Of a stretch of DNA of 64,000 nt, positions 34,627-46,899 are shown in pieces (the first letter of the stretch is position 1; every line of letters begins with the position of its first letter). The stretch is from Isoetes taiwanensis. Taxonomy: Eukaryota; Streptophyta; Lycopodiopsida; Isoetales; Isoetaceae. A program made the translations under genes and the position numbers. The DNA lies in assembly GCA_021234155.1 (NCBI GenBank), contig JAJEKV010000064.1, positions 6,946,001 through 7,010,000 on the forward strand, read 5' to 3'. The notes below the pieces were generated by a model that saw only the letters and a list, made by a program, of their open reading frames with translations, did no database searches and was not told where the DNA came from.

Positions 34627-36400
34627 GTGTTATATGGTGCGCTCGTGCACCAGGACAGTCTTTGCAGAGGGTATATAACTGCGGTGGATCCAGTTGATAG
34701 TGTCATTGATCAAAGGCTTGGGGATGATCATCTAGGTGTTGGCATTAAAAGGCTGCTTATCAAAGTTGATACCATCATGTTTCAATGGACCTCCAGTGGT
34801 TGTATTGTATGCTCTGTGATGCTCAAGTCTCAAGCTTAGCTAAGATGGCCAATTAGACACATTACTCACAAAGACGAGAAGAACTTGGAAGCCCCAACTC
34901 AGGAAGATACCTTGAGTCCCCACCAAGGTCATGTGGAAGACTTCGTCATGGATGAGCATCTGTTGCGTATAAGGAAGAGGTGCTACGTGTTTCATAAAAG
35001 GCAACCAAAGGCATCCAAGAGGGCTAGAAGTGAGAGCTGCCTGCAAAGGCTGCAAATTAGGGCAGTAACCAAAGAAAACTTAGAAGTAGTCAGAGAGGAC
35101 AAGATTGTTGCAATCTCTATTACATGGTTCAGTATAGTGTAGATGACCTTGTTGAAATAAGATCCCAGTATATATGACAACTTCAGAAAGACAGGATTAA
35201 TTTCATCTATTCCTTGTGTACAAATTCCTGCTACGATGAACTCATAGGGATATTACTTTATCACTTTTTTGATGTGTGCGTCCTGCAACAAATGCCCTCA
35301 CAATGCAATACCTGTATTCAGTTGAAGGACACACTTGCATCAACTGCAATAGAGAAAGAAAGGATGGCAATTAGGAAGCAATTTGCAGATCACCAGTCAG
35401 ACCATATATCATGCAGACAACTATATTGGCAGTGGAGAAAGTTTTTCTAGATGTAGCCTGGTAGATATTTGTGTCTGATTCATGACAAGATGGACCAACA
35501 CAAGACTTTCTTCCCAAAGCTAGATCCTTTGCTCAAGCATTGTGAAAACACTTTTCAGATGAAAGTAAGTTTAGCGGGTGTCTTCATACATGGACATGGC
35601 ACTGGCAGCGGCAACTATAGTCATTTTGTGCTTGATCATTGGAAGGATGATCCAAATTTCCATGTGAGTTCGATTTTAAAGTTCTTGAGAACACTGGAGA
35701 GAGGAACTATAGAAGAGAGGAGGTATTCTCTGTCAGCCCCCATTTTTTATGCCTGGATGATCAACCACTTACTTACCAAGGGCAGATAAAGGACTTCACA
35801 TCAAAAGTATCGAAAGAAACAAGGAGGACTTAGGATGAGTTTCCCATACAAGAAAAAAATTGCTAAATAAACTATGTGTTCAACTAGATAATTGTTGGAA
35901 AGAAAACAAGAATAGATGAATATTTTGGGCAATGTCATACTTGACAGCAGTAGGAGTCTTCAAGGTTGTGAAGGTGGATTTCATGATGATATAGATGCAT
36001 TCTTCGGTACTTCCTCCATTAAGCTCAAGAGGGAGAACGTTACAAATTTCCTTGAACTCATGGATGTGTTCAAAAACTACATTGACCCTAATCCAATGGC
36101 CTTTTTGGTGGATGAGGTTGCAGATTTGTGGAGAGATACTTGTTGGAGGGTAAGGATCATTTGACAAACCACTCAAAGCTACTACAGTTTAAGTCTTGGG
36201 TGAGAGATAGAATACCAATCATGTAGTATAAGTAGAGGCTAGGCGATAAGTTGTGGATGCATGGGCAAGGCATCGAAATGTGGTAAAGGGGGTTTAAAGA
36301 TGAAGTTCTTCTTCCTACATATGAACCAAAACCACTTCCTCCTTTCAAAAATGTTAAAGACTCTAGCCAATTAACGAAGGGCATCCGGGATTACATAACA
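34627..36400 (+). pseudogene. DUF7869-type transposon protein, broken
   Basis: Successive plus-strand frames give pieces of one protein. 35275-35450 has CNTCIQLKDTLASTAIEKER; 35469-35789 has IHDKMDQHKTFFPKLDPLL, SLAGVFIHGHGTGSGNYSHF and ILKFLRTLERG; 35916-36164 has GGFHDDIDAFFGTSSIKLKR and VTNFLELMDVFKNY; further pieces run to KGIRDYITH (36380-36400). The series D-MDQ-KT, G-L-HG-G, then H-[DE]-DID-FF matches the order I know from DUF7869 proteins, which are multicopy and mobile-element-associated in many eukaryotes; the HEDID box resembles a metal-binding motif, but activity is unproven. Stops between blocks show it is dead. The first frame (34627-34839) may not belong. Confidence 0.6.
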
Positions 36401-37114
36401 CACTAGGAGGATATTCGAAAGGGAAAGCACACCTCATCACTCAAAAAGAAATCATATGGACTCCCTAATCAATCACTTCTATTGGTGAGTTTCAGACGTC
36501 TGCTTAATTGGCATATACTGGAATGACTCGATTCCATGGCAGCAACAACATTTTGAAGTAGAGTTTGCAGGCAATATCAAGATTGCAAATAAGAAAACTC
36601 ATAGTAGAAGCATTAGAAGTCGAATTGCCCAGATAGAAGAAATCATGGGTGCAAATCCATAGTCCGACAAGACAATTTAATGATCTGATTAATAGCACAT
36701 CAGCATGTGCTTATAACTGTTTTTTTATTTTTCTTTTTGCCAAACTCAAGATTCCGAAGTTGCTAGGTCTAGTTGTAGATTGAATCAGCAGATAAGCGGC
36801 AGATAAGGAGGAGGATCCGCAGAAAAGGAGAAGAATCGGATTCTGAACAAAGCGATTCTCTTGTGCTGGTTTCACATAAGGATACAGTTTTTCTAATAAT
36901 ATTTTTTTATTTGGAGATATTTGCTTAATTTATATGAACAAATCAACAAACTTGATTAAATTCATTATTACTACATGAATTACTTACTTTCAATCGCTGC
37001 TTCTTATTTTTGTTTCTGATTTCTTCACTCCCTCGTTTCTCATGTTTTCCTCCTTTCCTCTCTTCTCACATTTATGATTCTTAACCTCTCTTTGCCATGT
37101 CCATGTCACCATGT

Positions 37115-37296
<182 letters not shown>

Positions 37297-37332
37297 ATTA
37301 TTTAGTCTTTTATAGACCAACCTGAATGTTGG

Positions 37333-38620
37333 ATGAGGGACCATGGGACGCCTATAAATGGGTATGTTCTTATGCTACTTTTATATGTTGATGATGTGGT
37401 ATTGTTGTTGCTTTCTTTATTTTGTGATGCAAAAGGCATGCAAGTCAATATGGGTAAGACCAAGGTTATTGTTTTTTGGGCAAACAAAACTGATCTTTTA
37501 AAGTTCTATTATCAAAGTGAACTTGTAGAAATTACAAATAGCTACAAGTATCTTGGGATAATAGTGGATAAGAGTTCAAATTGGAGCCAACCAGTGGAAC
37601 AAAAAATAAACAATAGTCTCAAAGCACTATATGCAATGCAATGTAGATGTGCCAAAGCAGTGATATGGAATTTTTGCTTGAAAAGTATAACACTGGTGCA
37701 ATCTGTGGTTTTGTATGGATGTGAAGTATATGGGATCTTGGATTGGCATTGAAGACTTGAAAAAATGTTGAGAAAGTTCAAAAGAAATTATGTCGGTCTG
37801 AACTTGAACAAAAATATAAACTCACTATGATATGATGTTAGCGAAATGTGGGATGCTCACACTGGAGGCGGAGGCGCTTTGCAGACTCCTTAATTATATC
37901 TATAAGGTATTGTATATTATGCCTGAACAAAGTTTACCACACTTAGCATTGCAGGAGACACGCGTTAAGGGCTAGTTTGCTGACGCCACTCAGTGGATGA
38001 AACGATGGGGGGTGGATATTCATGATTTAGCTTTGCATAAAGATGATATCCGTACATGGGTCAAAATAAATGTTCTTCAGAGGACATGGAGAGATGGGGC
38101 AGTAAAAAAGAAGTTTTATAGGACTCATGTTAATCCTACATTGCAGGACGCAAAGTATTTGGTAGAGGGGGTTTCCATGAAGCATAGCCATGCCATCTGC
38201 AGGATGAGGCTGAGCTCACATAGGCTTGGTGTTGAAGTAGGCAGGTGGAATGACATTCCAGCGAGCTTAGATTGTGCAAGATATTTGAGGCAGGGATACT
38301 TGAAGATGAGGAACATGTACTTCTGCATTGCCCTGCTTACAAAGATATTCGAGAGAGGTATGATATATGTGCTGACATGTTGATGGCTTTCTTTGATTTT
38401 CTAGAATCGCATATTCGGAGGTGTATCATTGATATTTTAGAGCATAGGGACGATGTTTTAAGAACCTTAAAAGTAGATGAGTTATAGGTAGGAGAGAATA
38501 ATATATTACTATCAGAGGATGTATTAGATGATTTGTTTTATAATGTTGAATGTACCAGTTGAACATCTTATAGACATGGCAGTCTCACAAACGTAATAAT
38601 CAATTTCATTTCATTTCACA
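37333..38620 (+). pseudogene. LINE reverse transcriptase fragment with ATTTC tail
   Basis: A plus-strand frame has the catalytic box LLLYVDDVVLL, then (after a short deletion) GMQVNMGKTKVIVFWANKT, NSYKYLGIIVD, MQCRCAKAV and VVLYGCEVYG, the usual order of LINE RT motifs. Later frames give the C-terminal LEDEEHVLLHCPAYKDIR cysteine/histidine motif (38290-38360). The 3' end is ATTTCATTTCATTTCA (38603-38617). Stops and frame changes near 37752, 37830 and 38260 disable it. It belongs to the broad family of the fragment at 22743 but has a different tail pentamer. Confidence 0.85.
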
Positions 38621-38829
38621 CATTAAAGTTAGGTACAATTTTTATCACACCACACAGCTGGAAGCTATTTCTCAAGCATTTTTAGCGATTAAACTGTGTC
38701 CAGTTTATTCCTTGATAATCTTATGTTTGTGTCCACTTTGCAAGACAATAGTAGCAGTGAAGTGTAATCAACTATACATAGTTTGCATATGAAAGTAGGC
38801 AATGTCAATATATACTTCATCTGCTCGTG

Positions 38830-39930
38830 GTACTGTATTATGTCAGAATGAGCCATCTCAAATTCTCAAATTGGGTCATGGAATTCAACAGAGGCATCCT
38901 TTATCACATTGTTTGGCTCATTCTTGTTGCTACAGAACTAAGCCAAGTATTGCATCAGGCTTGTGAGCATGGCACTTTGGAAGGACATAAGTTAAGTTGG
39001 TTGCAGGAGTTCAAGCTATTTGGAATCATTTGCATATGACACCTTTCTTCTTTTTGATACAGAAGAGGAAAATTTGGATATGGCTAAGCAAATTTTGGAT
39101 CTCTTTTCTTTGGCTTATGAGTGTTTTGATGAACTGTCAAAAATGTAGTGCTATTTGGGCATTTGATTCTATTTATCAATTTATTTGAATACTTATCCTT
39201 GGAAATGTATTATCCTGATTCAATTACTAGACTATTGGGCGTCCATTTCGGATTAAAATTCCATTTATAAAGCTTGGGATCAAATCATATTAGACTTACA
39301 AAGGCACTTGATATGGTGGCAAAGTAGTAACTTGTCTATGGCAAGACAGATACAAGTAGCTAAGTATATACTTATAATACATATGTTTATTTAGTTTAGA
39401 CTTGGTAGCTCCTATTAAACGTTTTACGGAAACTATAAGGTAGTGAGATAAGAGCAGTTGTGAAGGACTGCTAAATTCTTACATCATAAACATCAAGATG
39501 GCCTGAGTATGATGAATCTTCGGTTGTATGGGAAGATTATTGCTTCAAAGTTTATGTGGCATATCTTACAAGGTAATTCTGTATATGTGATTATTGAGGT
39601 AGTATTTGTTCCATTGCTCCCTTTTTTCTAGGTCAAGAGTGTAGGTAGAGCTACCTTGGGTTTCTTTCTTTCCATCAGCTATTTATCCCAATGCCTCGGC
39701 TTGAAAACTTGTACGTCCATTGGTACCGTATTCTTCTACTCGAAAGCGATTACTTGCAGGATTTCATACTTCTAAAGCTTGGTATTTTGATGCCCAACTT
39801 GGCCTATGGCAATGATTTTGAGATAAGTATAAGTTTAAGCATTGGGCTATAAGAATTTCAACTAGAGTTAAAAATCACCTCCCTTTATTCATGAATGTTA
39901 GAAATGAGCGGATTTGGAAGTTTATTGTAT
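38830..39930 (+). pseudogene. L1-type LINE RT fragment (left part)
   Basis: Frames switch but keep the order of L1-type RT: ILVATELSQVLHQACEHGTL (38920), then FAYDTFLLFDTEEENLDMAK with LDLFSLAY (39020-39120; the catalytic YADD reads as AYDT), then LRLYGKIIASKFMWHILQGN (39510-39580). The zinc-like C-terminal part of such a protein appears beyond the tandem array at 55451-55950 in the same orientation, so the two may be one interrupted element. Confidence 0.65.
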
Positions 39931-39943
39931 AAGCTAGTGTAGA

Positions 39944-40158
39944 ATATGTAGCAAAATAACAGGGGGTTCTAGGGGGATTTGTTATGGATGTAAAAATAAC
40001 AATTCTTGAAACCATAGACCATATATCCATAAAACAATCGCATAAGTTGTTATAAAAAAAAAAAACATAAATTCAAGATATAAAATAATCGCATTAGCCC
40101 ACTGGGTATATTAGTTAAAGTAGTCTTAATTAGGACATTGAAGTTGTTATTAAAAAAA
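39944..40158 (+). repeat. Dispersed repeat R1, copy a (truncated)
   Basis: Shares ATGTAGCAAAATAACAGGGG, then AAATAACAATTCTTGAAACC and CATAGACCATATATCC with the copy at 57929. It includes the A-box-like ATTAGCCCACTGGGTAT (40093) but breaks off before the B box, in an A run that joins the tandem array. Confidence 0.8.
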
Positions 40159-40160
40159 AA

Positions 40161-43016
40161 AACCTTTAAATCTGTCAAGACAGACTTCAATCCTACATTT
40201 AACCTTTTCAAGGAAAAACTTCAGATTCAATAAGCAGCCTAAGTACCAAACTGGTGACATTTAATACAAAGCCATGATCTGGTTATCATTCAATAAAGAC
40301 TCCAAAAAGTAATATAGAAGACAATAGTAGTGACAAATTATCAGAAAGTGAAGAATGATGCAACAAACTTTAGATATGACCTGAGAACAGGTTCAACTCA
40401 ACTTACACTTTAGCTTTATAATAAGCTATAACTGAAAGGATTTAGTCAAAAAACAGCCTCTCGGCTTTACATTTTGAAAGAGAATAGATTTTGAGAATTG
40501 ATCAAGTCCAATCAACAAGAATTAGACCCTGAATTTCGTCAATCTTCCATTTCTTGAACAAAACATAGCAGGGAGTAGAAGTTCCTGTTACCTGCAGTAG
40601 AACCAGAGGACAGTTAGCCAAGAACATGGGTAAAAGCCTAAGCTACTAGCAGGTGTCATAAGAGCTTCTAGGTTTATGCCCCTTCACCCTGCTTGTTTTA
40701 CAAACAAATGTGGGGAATGGTCAGCATTCTCAATGGTCTTATTGCTAACAGGCTGGTAACAGTACAAAAATAAAGCCTTGCAATAAGACTAAGTACATAA
40801 TATTACGTAGAGTAGGTAGTTCAATACGGGTTACACATAGTGTGCAGAAATCCAAGAGGTGCAAATAGCCTGTACAGTTATGAGATCCAGCCAGCAGAAA
40901 TATGACTATGGTTTTTACATTATTCAGGTTGCCGAGTATATGCAGCATGTATTTACGAAGATCTATAGTAATATAAGCTTATAACCATCACCTTCAACTC
41001 AATTTGAAGTAATATGTATCAGTTAAGCCATGCATAACCGTCAATACTCAATAATCTTAAGCAAATTATCTTACTGTCCAACACATGCTGAATGCTTATT
41101 TCTATTTTATTTAACAGCCTTGTACTCAACCTATTTAAGATGCTTAAAGCAGCCAGGAAATAGTACATACACAAGAGTCCACTGGGCCCTGCTATTGTAT
41201 AATGATAGATTCAATCTAGGTGTAGACAATGAGAAGTTTACCATAAGTAAACCTTTTCTGTAGATCTACCATTTCTTAAGCACTTTGCAAACTCAATAGG
41301 AAAATATATTCATAACAAGGCAGAGGTCTAGGAGAAGCCTATCATTATTTGTATTTAAGGCCAGTTAAATCAATAGGATACAAAGCATTATCTAGTCAAA
41401 CCTGAGGGTTGTGCTCCTGGTTGTTTGACTTGCTTTGAATTTCGTCATGCCCTTGTATTTTCCATGATATTTTTGTTGACGGTAGCATCTGCACTGGTTG
41501 CACCATCGCCAGCTTTCTGCTTATCTATATCATCTATCTTAAATACTGCCTCAGAGCAGCCTGTAGGGCTTATTGCTCATTTTACCTCCAAAATTGGAAG
41601 AGCTTCTTCCGACTAGCATTTGCTATTTCCTGCTGAGCCTATCTCTTCGTGGTAGACAAGTTTAGGCCGCCTACCTTTCTGCCATGCTTTTTCCGGAAGC
41701 CATCGGATCATGTAACATTCAACAGGCAAGATGCCAAATACATAGCAAAAGATCCAAGTTACCGACAGTTCTTAACCTAAGAACTCCAAGCTGCCAACAG
41801 GACACGTCTCCAGCATTTTCTATAACTGAAATCATACTTTTCAGAAAATATCATTGTGTACCTTTCGTTCACGTGTTGGTGCAGGCCATATCTTTACTCT
41901 GGCCGCTTATTCCATCAAGTTTGCCCTAGTTGGAGCTCATCTGTATCTTTAGGTTAAGTGAGTTTCACAATTAGTAATTTCCTTATTTTAATAATCCAAT
42001 ATGTTTATTCCACTTAAGTGTACCATATCTAGATCACAAAACCATAGCTCATTAGCATTTTATTAACATCATATGGCCTCACCTGGCAGTTTCTTTTCCA
42101 AAAGCCAAGGGGATGTTCCCAACTAAGGCCCCATATACTGTGCAATTTCAAGTTGACAGACTTGTAGAAATTAAACCAAAGCTATTTAGCTCTTTCCATC
42201 ACAAGGTCTACCTTTATGACAATTAATAATATTCGGCTTAGAAAGTTTATGAATATTCCTATTAGAGTTCACATCACCTTGACGTTTAATCATATCAATT
42301 GAAATACTTACGTAATATGCAGTTGCAGTTGTGCCATAGGTAGTTCACCAGTATGGCCATGTACAAACTCTTCATCATGTTCTTGGGGAGTTGACCTCCT
42401 GTAAATAGAACAAAGACCATGTATTGCAACATAATTTCAATAATAAAAAAACCTACCACCAACCGTAGGTCAGGAGGGCCAAATCAATTAAAGAAAGAGT
42501 AAAAAACACTCTTAGTATGAGCAGTTAAACAAGCAACAAGGTGAGTAGGACCTTGTTGCCAGGCCCTACCCACCTATATTGCCATATTCAGCTCTTAAAA
42601 TATTTCTTAAGATGTTGATCATATCATTGACTCTGTAAAGTGCTCCAGCAGCTCTTCGTGTAGAAATCTTTGTTATTGTGGAAATCCATGCCAAATGGCT
42701 ATATTTATCTTCCATTTATCTGCCAAATGGCCATATACATTCAAAACCTTCTTTTGCTATTTCCTTACTTTTAATATAAGACGGAATATTTTCTATGGCA
42801 TAATTTGGCGTGTCGTAGTTGCTGCTGTTATATTTGAAAGCATTCAGTTCTTCGATCCTCGTGATATTGTTGTTCAGCAAATGCTCCTTTGTATGATCCT
42901 ATAAATTCCAGTCCAATGTGCATTAGATCATTTAAACAAGCCAAATGCTTTTCACCAAATAATATAACCAGCATCATGGAAATTGGTATAACCAATAAAC
43001 TGAAATTAGAACAAAA
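40161..43016 (-). repeat. 2,856-bp tandem unit, copy 1, with exons of an unrecognised gene
   Basis: First of the array copies (anchor AACCTTTAAATCTGTCAAGA at 40161, 43017, 45873 and 52855). The minus strand carries exon-like blocks with GT-AG borders. E1 is 42574-42898 (starts DHTKEHLLNNNITRIEELNA; later MEDKYSHLAWISTITK and RAAGALYRVNDMINILRNIL). E2 is 42312-42398 (GQLPKNMMKSLYMAILVNYL then WHNCNCIL). E3 is 42083-42137 (YGALVGNIPLAFGKETA). Phases fit E1 to E2 to E3 in one frame. A further candidate exon is 40592-40667 (ALMTPASSLGFYPCSWLTVL). E1 contains one in-frame TAA (42716-42718). I do not recognise the protein. The plus-strand frames are antisense to these exons. Confidence 0.75.
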
Positions 43017-45872
43017 AACCTTTAAATCTGTCAAGACAGACTTCAATCCTACATTTAACCTTTTCAAGGAAAAACTTCAGATTCAATAAGCAGCCTAAGT
43101 ACCAAACTGGTGACATTTAATACAAAGCCATGATCTGGTTATCATTCAATAAAGACTCCAAAAAGTAATATAGAAGACAATAGTAGTGACAAATTATCAG
43201 AAAGTGAAGAATGATGCAACAAACTTTAGATATGACCTGAGAACAGGTTCAACTCAACTTACACTTTAGCTTTATAATAAGCTATAACTGAAAGGATTTA
43301 GTCAAAAAACAGCCTCTCAGCTTTACATTTTGAAAGAGAATAGATTTTGAGAATTGATCAAGTCCAATCAACAAGAATTAGACCCTGAATTTCGTCAATC
43401 TTCCATTTCTTGAACAAAACATAGCAGGGAGTAGAAGTTCCTGTTACCTGCAGTAGAACCAGAGGACAGTTAGCCAAGAACATGGGTAAAAGCCTAAGCT
43501 ACTAGCAGGTGTCATAAGAGCTTCTAGGTTTATGCCCCTTCACCCTGCTTGTTTTACAAACAAATGTGGGGAATGGTCAGCATTCTCAATGGTCTTATTG
43601 CTAACAGGCTGGTAACAGTACAAAAATAAAGCCTTGCAATAAGACTAAGTACAGAATATTACGTAGAGTAGGTAGTTCAATACGGGTTACACATAGTGTG
43701 CAGAAATCCAAGAGGTGCAAATAGCCTGTACAGTTATGAGATCCAGCCAGCAGAAATATGACTATGGTTTTTACATTATTCAGGTTGCCGAGTATATGCA
43801 GCATGTATTTACGAAGATCTATAGTAATATAAGCTTATAACCATCACCTTCAACTCAATTTGAAGTAATATGTATCAGTTAAGCCATGCATAACCGTCAA
43901 TACTCAATAATCTTAAGCAAATTATCTTACTGTCCAACACATGCTGAATGCTTATTTCTATTTTATTTAACAGCCTTGTACTCAACCTATTTAAGATGCT
44001 TAAAGCAGCCAGGAAACAGTACATACACAAGAGTCCACTGGGCCCTGCTATTGTATAATGATAGATTCAATCTAGGTGTAGACAATGAGAAGTTTACCAT
44101 AAGTAAACCTTTTCTGTAGATCTACCATTTCTTAAGCACTTTGCAAACTCAATAGGAAAATATATTCATAACAAGGCAGAGGTCTAGGAGAAGCCTATCA
44201 TTATTTGTGTTTAAGGCCAGTTAAATCAATAGGATACAAAGCATTATCTAGTCAAACCTGAGGGTTGTGCTCCTGGTTGTTTGACTTGCTTTGAATTTCG
44301 TCATGCCCTTGTATTTTCCATGATATTTTTGTTGACGGTAGCATCTGCACTGGTTGCACCATCGCCAGCTTTCTGCTTATCTATATCATCTATCTTAAAT
44401 ACTGCCTCAGAGCAGCCTGTAGGGCTTATTGCTCATTTTACCTCCAAAATTGGAAGAGCTTCTTCCGACTAGCATTTGCTATTTCCTGCTGAGCCTATCT
44501 CTTCGTGGTAGACAAGTTTAGGCCGCCTACCTTTCTGCCATGCTTTTTCCGGAAGCCATCGGATCATGTAACATTCAACAGGCAAGATGCCAAATACATA
44601 GCAAAAGATCCAAGTTACCGACAGTTCTTAACCTAAGAACTCCAAGCTGCCAACAGGACACGTCTCCAGCATTTTCTATAACTGAAATCATACTTTTCAG
44701 AAAATATCATTGTGTACCTTTCGTTCACGTGTTGCTGCAGGCCATATCTTTACTCTGGCCGCTTATTCCATCAAGTTTGCCCTAGTTGGAGCTCATCTGT
44801 ATCTTTAGGTTAAGTGAGTTTCACAATTAGTAATTTCCTTATTTTAATAATCCAATATGTTTATTCCACTTAAGTGTACCATATCTAGATCACAAAACCA
44901 TAGCTCATTAGCATTTTATTAACATCATATGGCCTCACCTGGCAGTTTCTTTTCCAAAAGCCAAGGGGATGTTCCCAACCAAGGCCCCATATACTGTGCA
45001 ATTTCAAGTTGACAGACTTGTAGAAATTAAACCAAAGCTATTTAGCTCTTTCCATCACAAGGTCTACCTTTATGACAATTAATAATATTCGGCTTAGAAA
45101 GTTTATGAATATTCCTATTAGAGTTCACATCACCTTGACGTTTAATCATATCAATTGAAATACTTACGTAATATGCAGTTGCAGTTGTGCCATAGGTAGT
45201 TCACCAGTATGGCCATGTACAAACTCTTCATCATGTTCTTGGGGAGTTGACCTCCTGTAAATAGAACAAAGACCATGTATTGCAACATAATTTCAATAAT
45301 AAAAAAACCTACCACCAACCGTAGGTCAGGAGGGCCAAATCAATTAAAGAAAGAGTAAAAAACACTCTTAGTATGAGCAGTTAAACAAGCAACAAGGTGA
45401 GTAGGACCTTGTTGCCAGGCCCTACCCACCTATATTGCCATATTCAGCTCTTAAAATATTTCTTAAGATGTTGATCATATCATTGACTCTGTAAAGTGCT
45501 CCAGCAGCTCTTCGTGTAGAAATCTTTGTTATTGTGGAAATCCATGCCAAATGGCTATATTTATCTTCCATTTATCTGCCAAATGGCCATATACATTCAA
45601 AACCTTCTTTTGCTATTTCCTTACTTTTAATATAAGACGGAATATTTTCTATGGCATAATTTGGCGTGTCGTAGTTGCTGCTGTTATATTTGAAAGCATT
45701 CAGTTCTTCGATCCTCGTGATATTGTTGTTCAGCAAATGCTCCTTTGTATGATCCTATAAATTCCAGTCCAATGTGCATTAGATCATTTAAACAAGCCAA
45801 ATGCTTTTCACCAAATAATATAACCAGCATCATGGAAATTGGTATAACCAATAAACTGAAATTAGAACAAAA
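43017..45872 (-). repeat. 2,856-bp tandem unit, copy 2
   Basis: Same length as copy 1 and nearly identical; the few differences seen include 40797 region ACATAATATT versus ACAGAATATT and CTCGGCTT versus CTCAGCTT. Exons equivalent to E1, E2 and E3 lie at 45430-45754, 45168-45254 and 44939-44993, with the same in-frame TAA in E1. Confidence 0.85.
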
Positions 45873-46484
45873 AACCTTTAAATCTGTCAAGACAGACTTC
45901 AATCCTACATTTAACCTTTTCAAGGAAAAACTTCAGATTCAATAAGCAGCCTAAGTACCAAACTGGTGACATTTAGTACAAAGCCATGATCTGGTTATCA
46001 TTCAATAAAGACTCCAAAAAGTAATATAGAAGACAATAGTAGTGACAAATTATCAGAAAGTGAAGAATGATGCAACAAACTTTAGATATGACCTGAGAAC
46101 AGGTTCAACTCAACTTACACTTTAGCTTTATAATAAGCTATAACTGAAAGGATTTAGTCAAAAAACAGCCTCTCAGCTTTACATTTTGAAAGAGAATAGA
46201 TTTTGAGAATTGATCAAGTCCAATCAACAAGAATTAGACCCTGAATTTCGTCAATCTTCCATTTCTTGAACAAAACATAGCAGGGAGTAGAAGTTCCTGT
46301 TACCTACAGTAGAACCAGAGGACAGTTAGCCAAGAACAAGGGTAAAAGCCTAAGCTACTAGCAGGTGTCATAAGAGCTTCTAGGTTTATGCCCCTTCACC
46401 CTGCTTGTTTTACAAACAAATGTGGGGAATGGTCAGCATTCTCAATGGTCTTATTGCTAACAGGCTGGTAACAGTACAAAAATA
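45873..46484 (-). repeat. Tandem unit, copy 3, left part
   Basis: Runs as in copies 1 and 2 up to AGTACAAAAATA, where the LINE tail begins; the unit resumes at 50602 with TAAAGCCTTGCAATAAGACT. The candidate exon matching 40592-40667 lies at 46304-46379. Confidence 0.9.
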
Positions 46485-46899
46485 GAATAGAATAGAATAG
46501 AATAGAATAGAATACATTTGTGTCCTTTGTGCCATAAGGCCCCTGGACTTGTGTAGCATGGGCGAGCTCCCTAAAAGGGTGCTACTAGCACATCACGCTG
46601 TTACAATGTAGCCTTTTCGGAAGGCTGACTTTTTCCTTTTAATACCGGCACCCCGCTTTTACCTCGGCTTCTTGGCCGTGCAGTGATGCGTCGTTATCAA
46701 TCAGCTTTTAGCTGAGCAATTTGTGTGAGGCTATATGAGTCGTTTTGTACGGATCATATTACAAGCCCTCTTTCCTTTGTGTACTTCTACAATGCGGTTC
46801 CGTCATTACGTGGATGGCGTACGCTAGATCACTTAGTGATTCTGTCATCTTCATCGGCTTGTGGATTTGGTTCTCCCCACCTTATATTCCTATATCCGT

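Noticed and set aside
41425-41929. Plus-strand frames in the tandem unit, such as the 63- and 81-codon ones
   Set aside because: They recur in every unit only because the unit does, and the exon-like splice borders nearby are on the minus strand.
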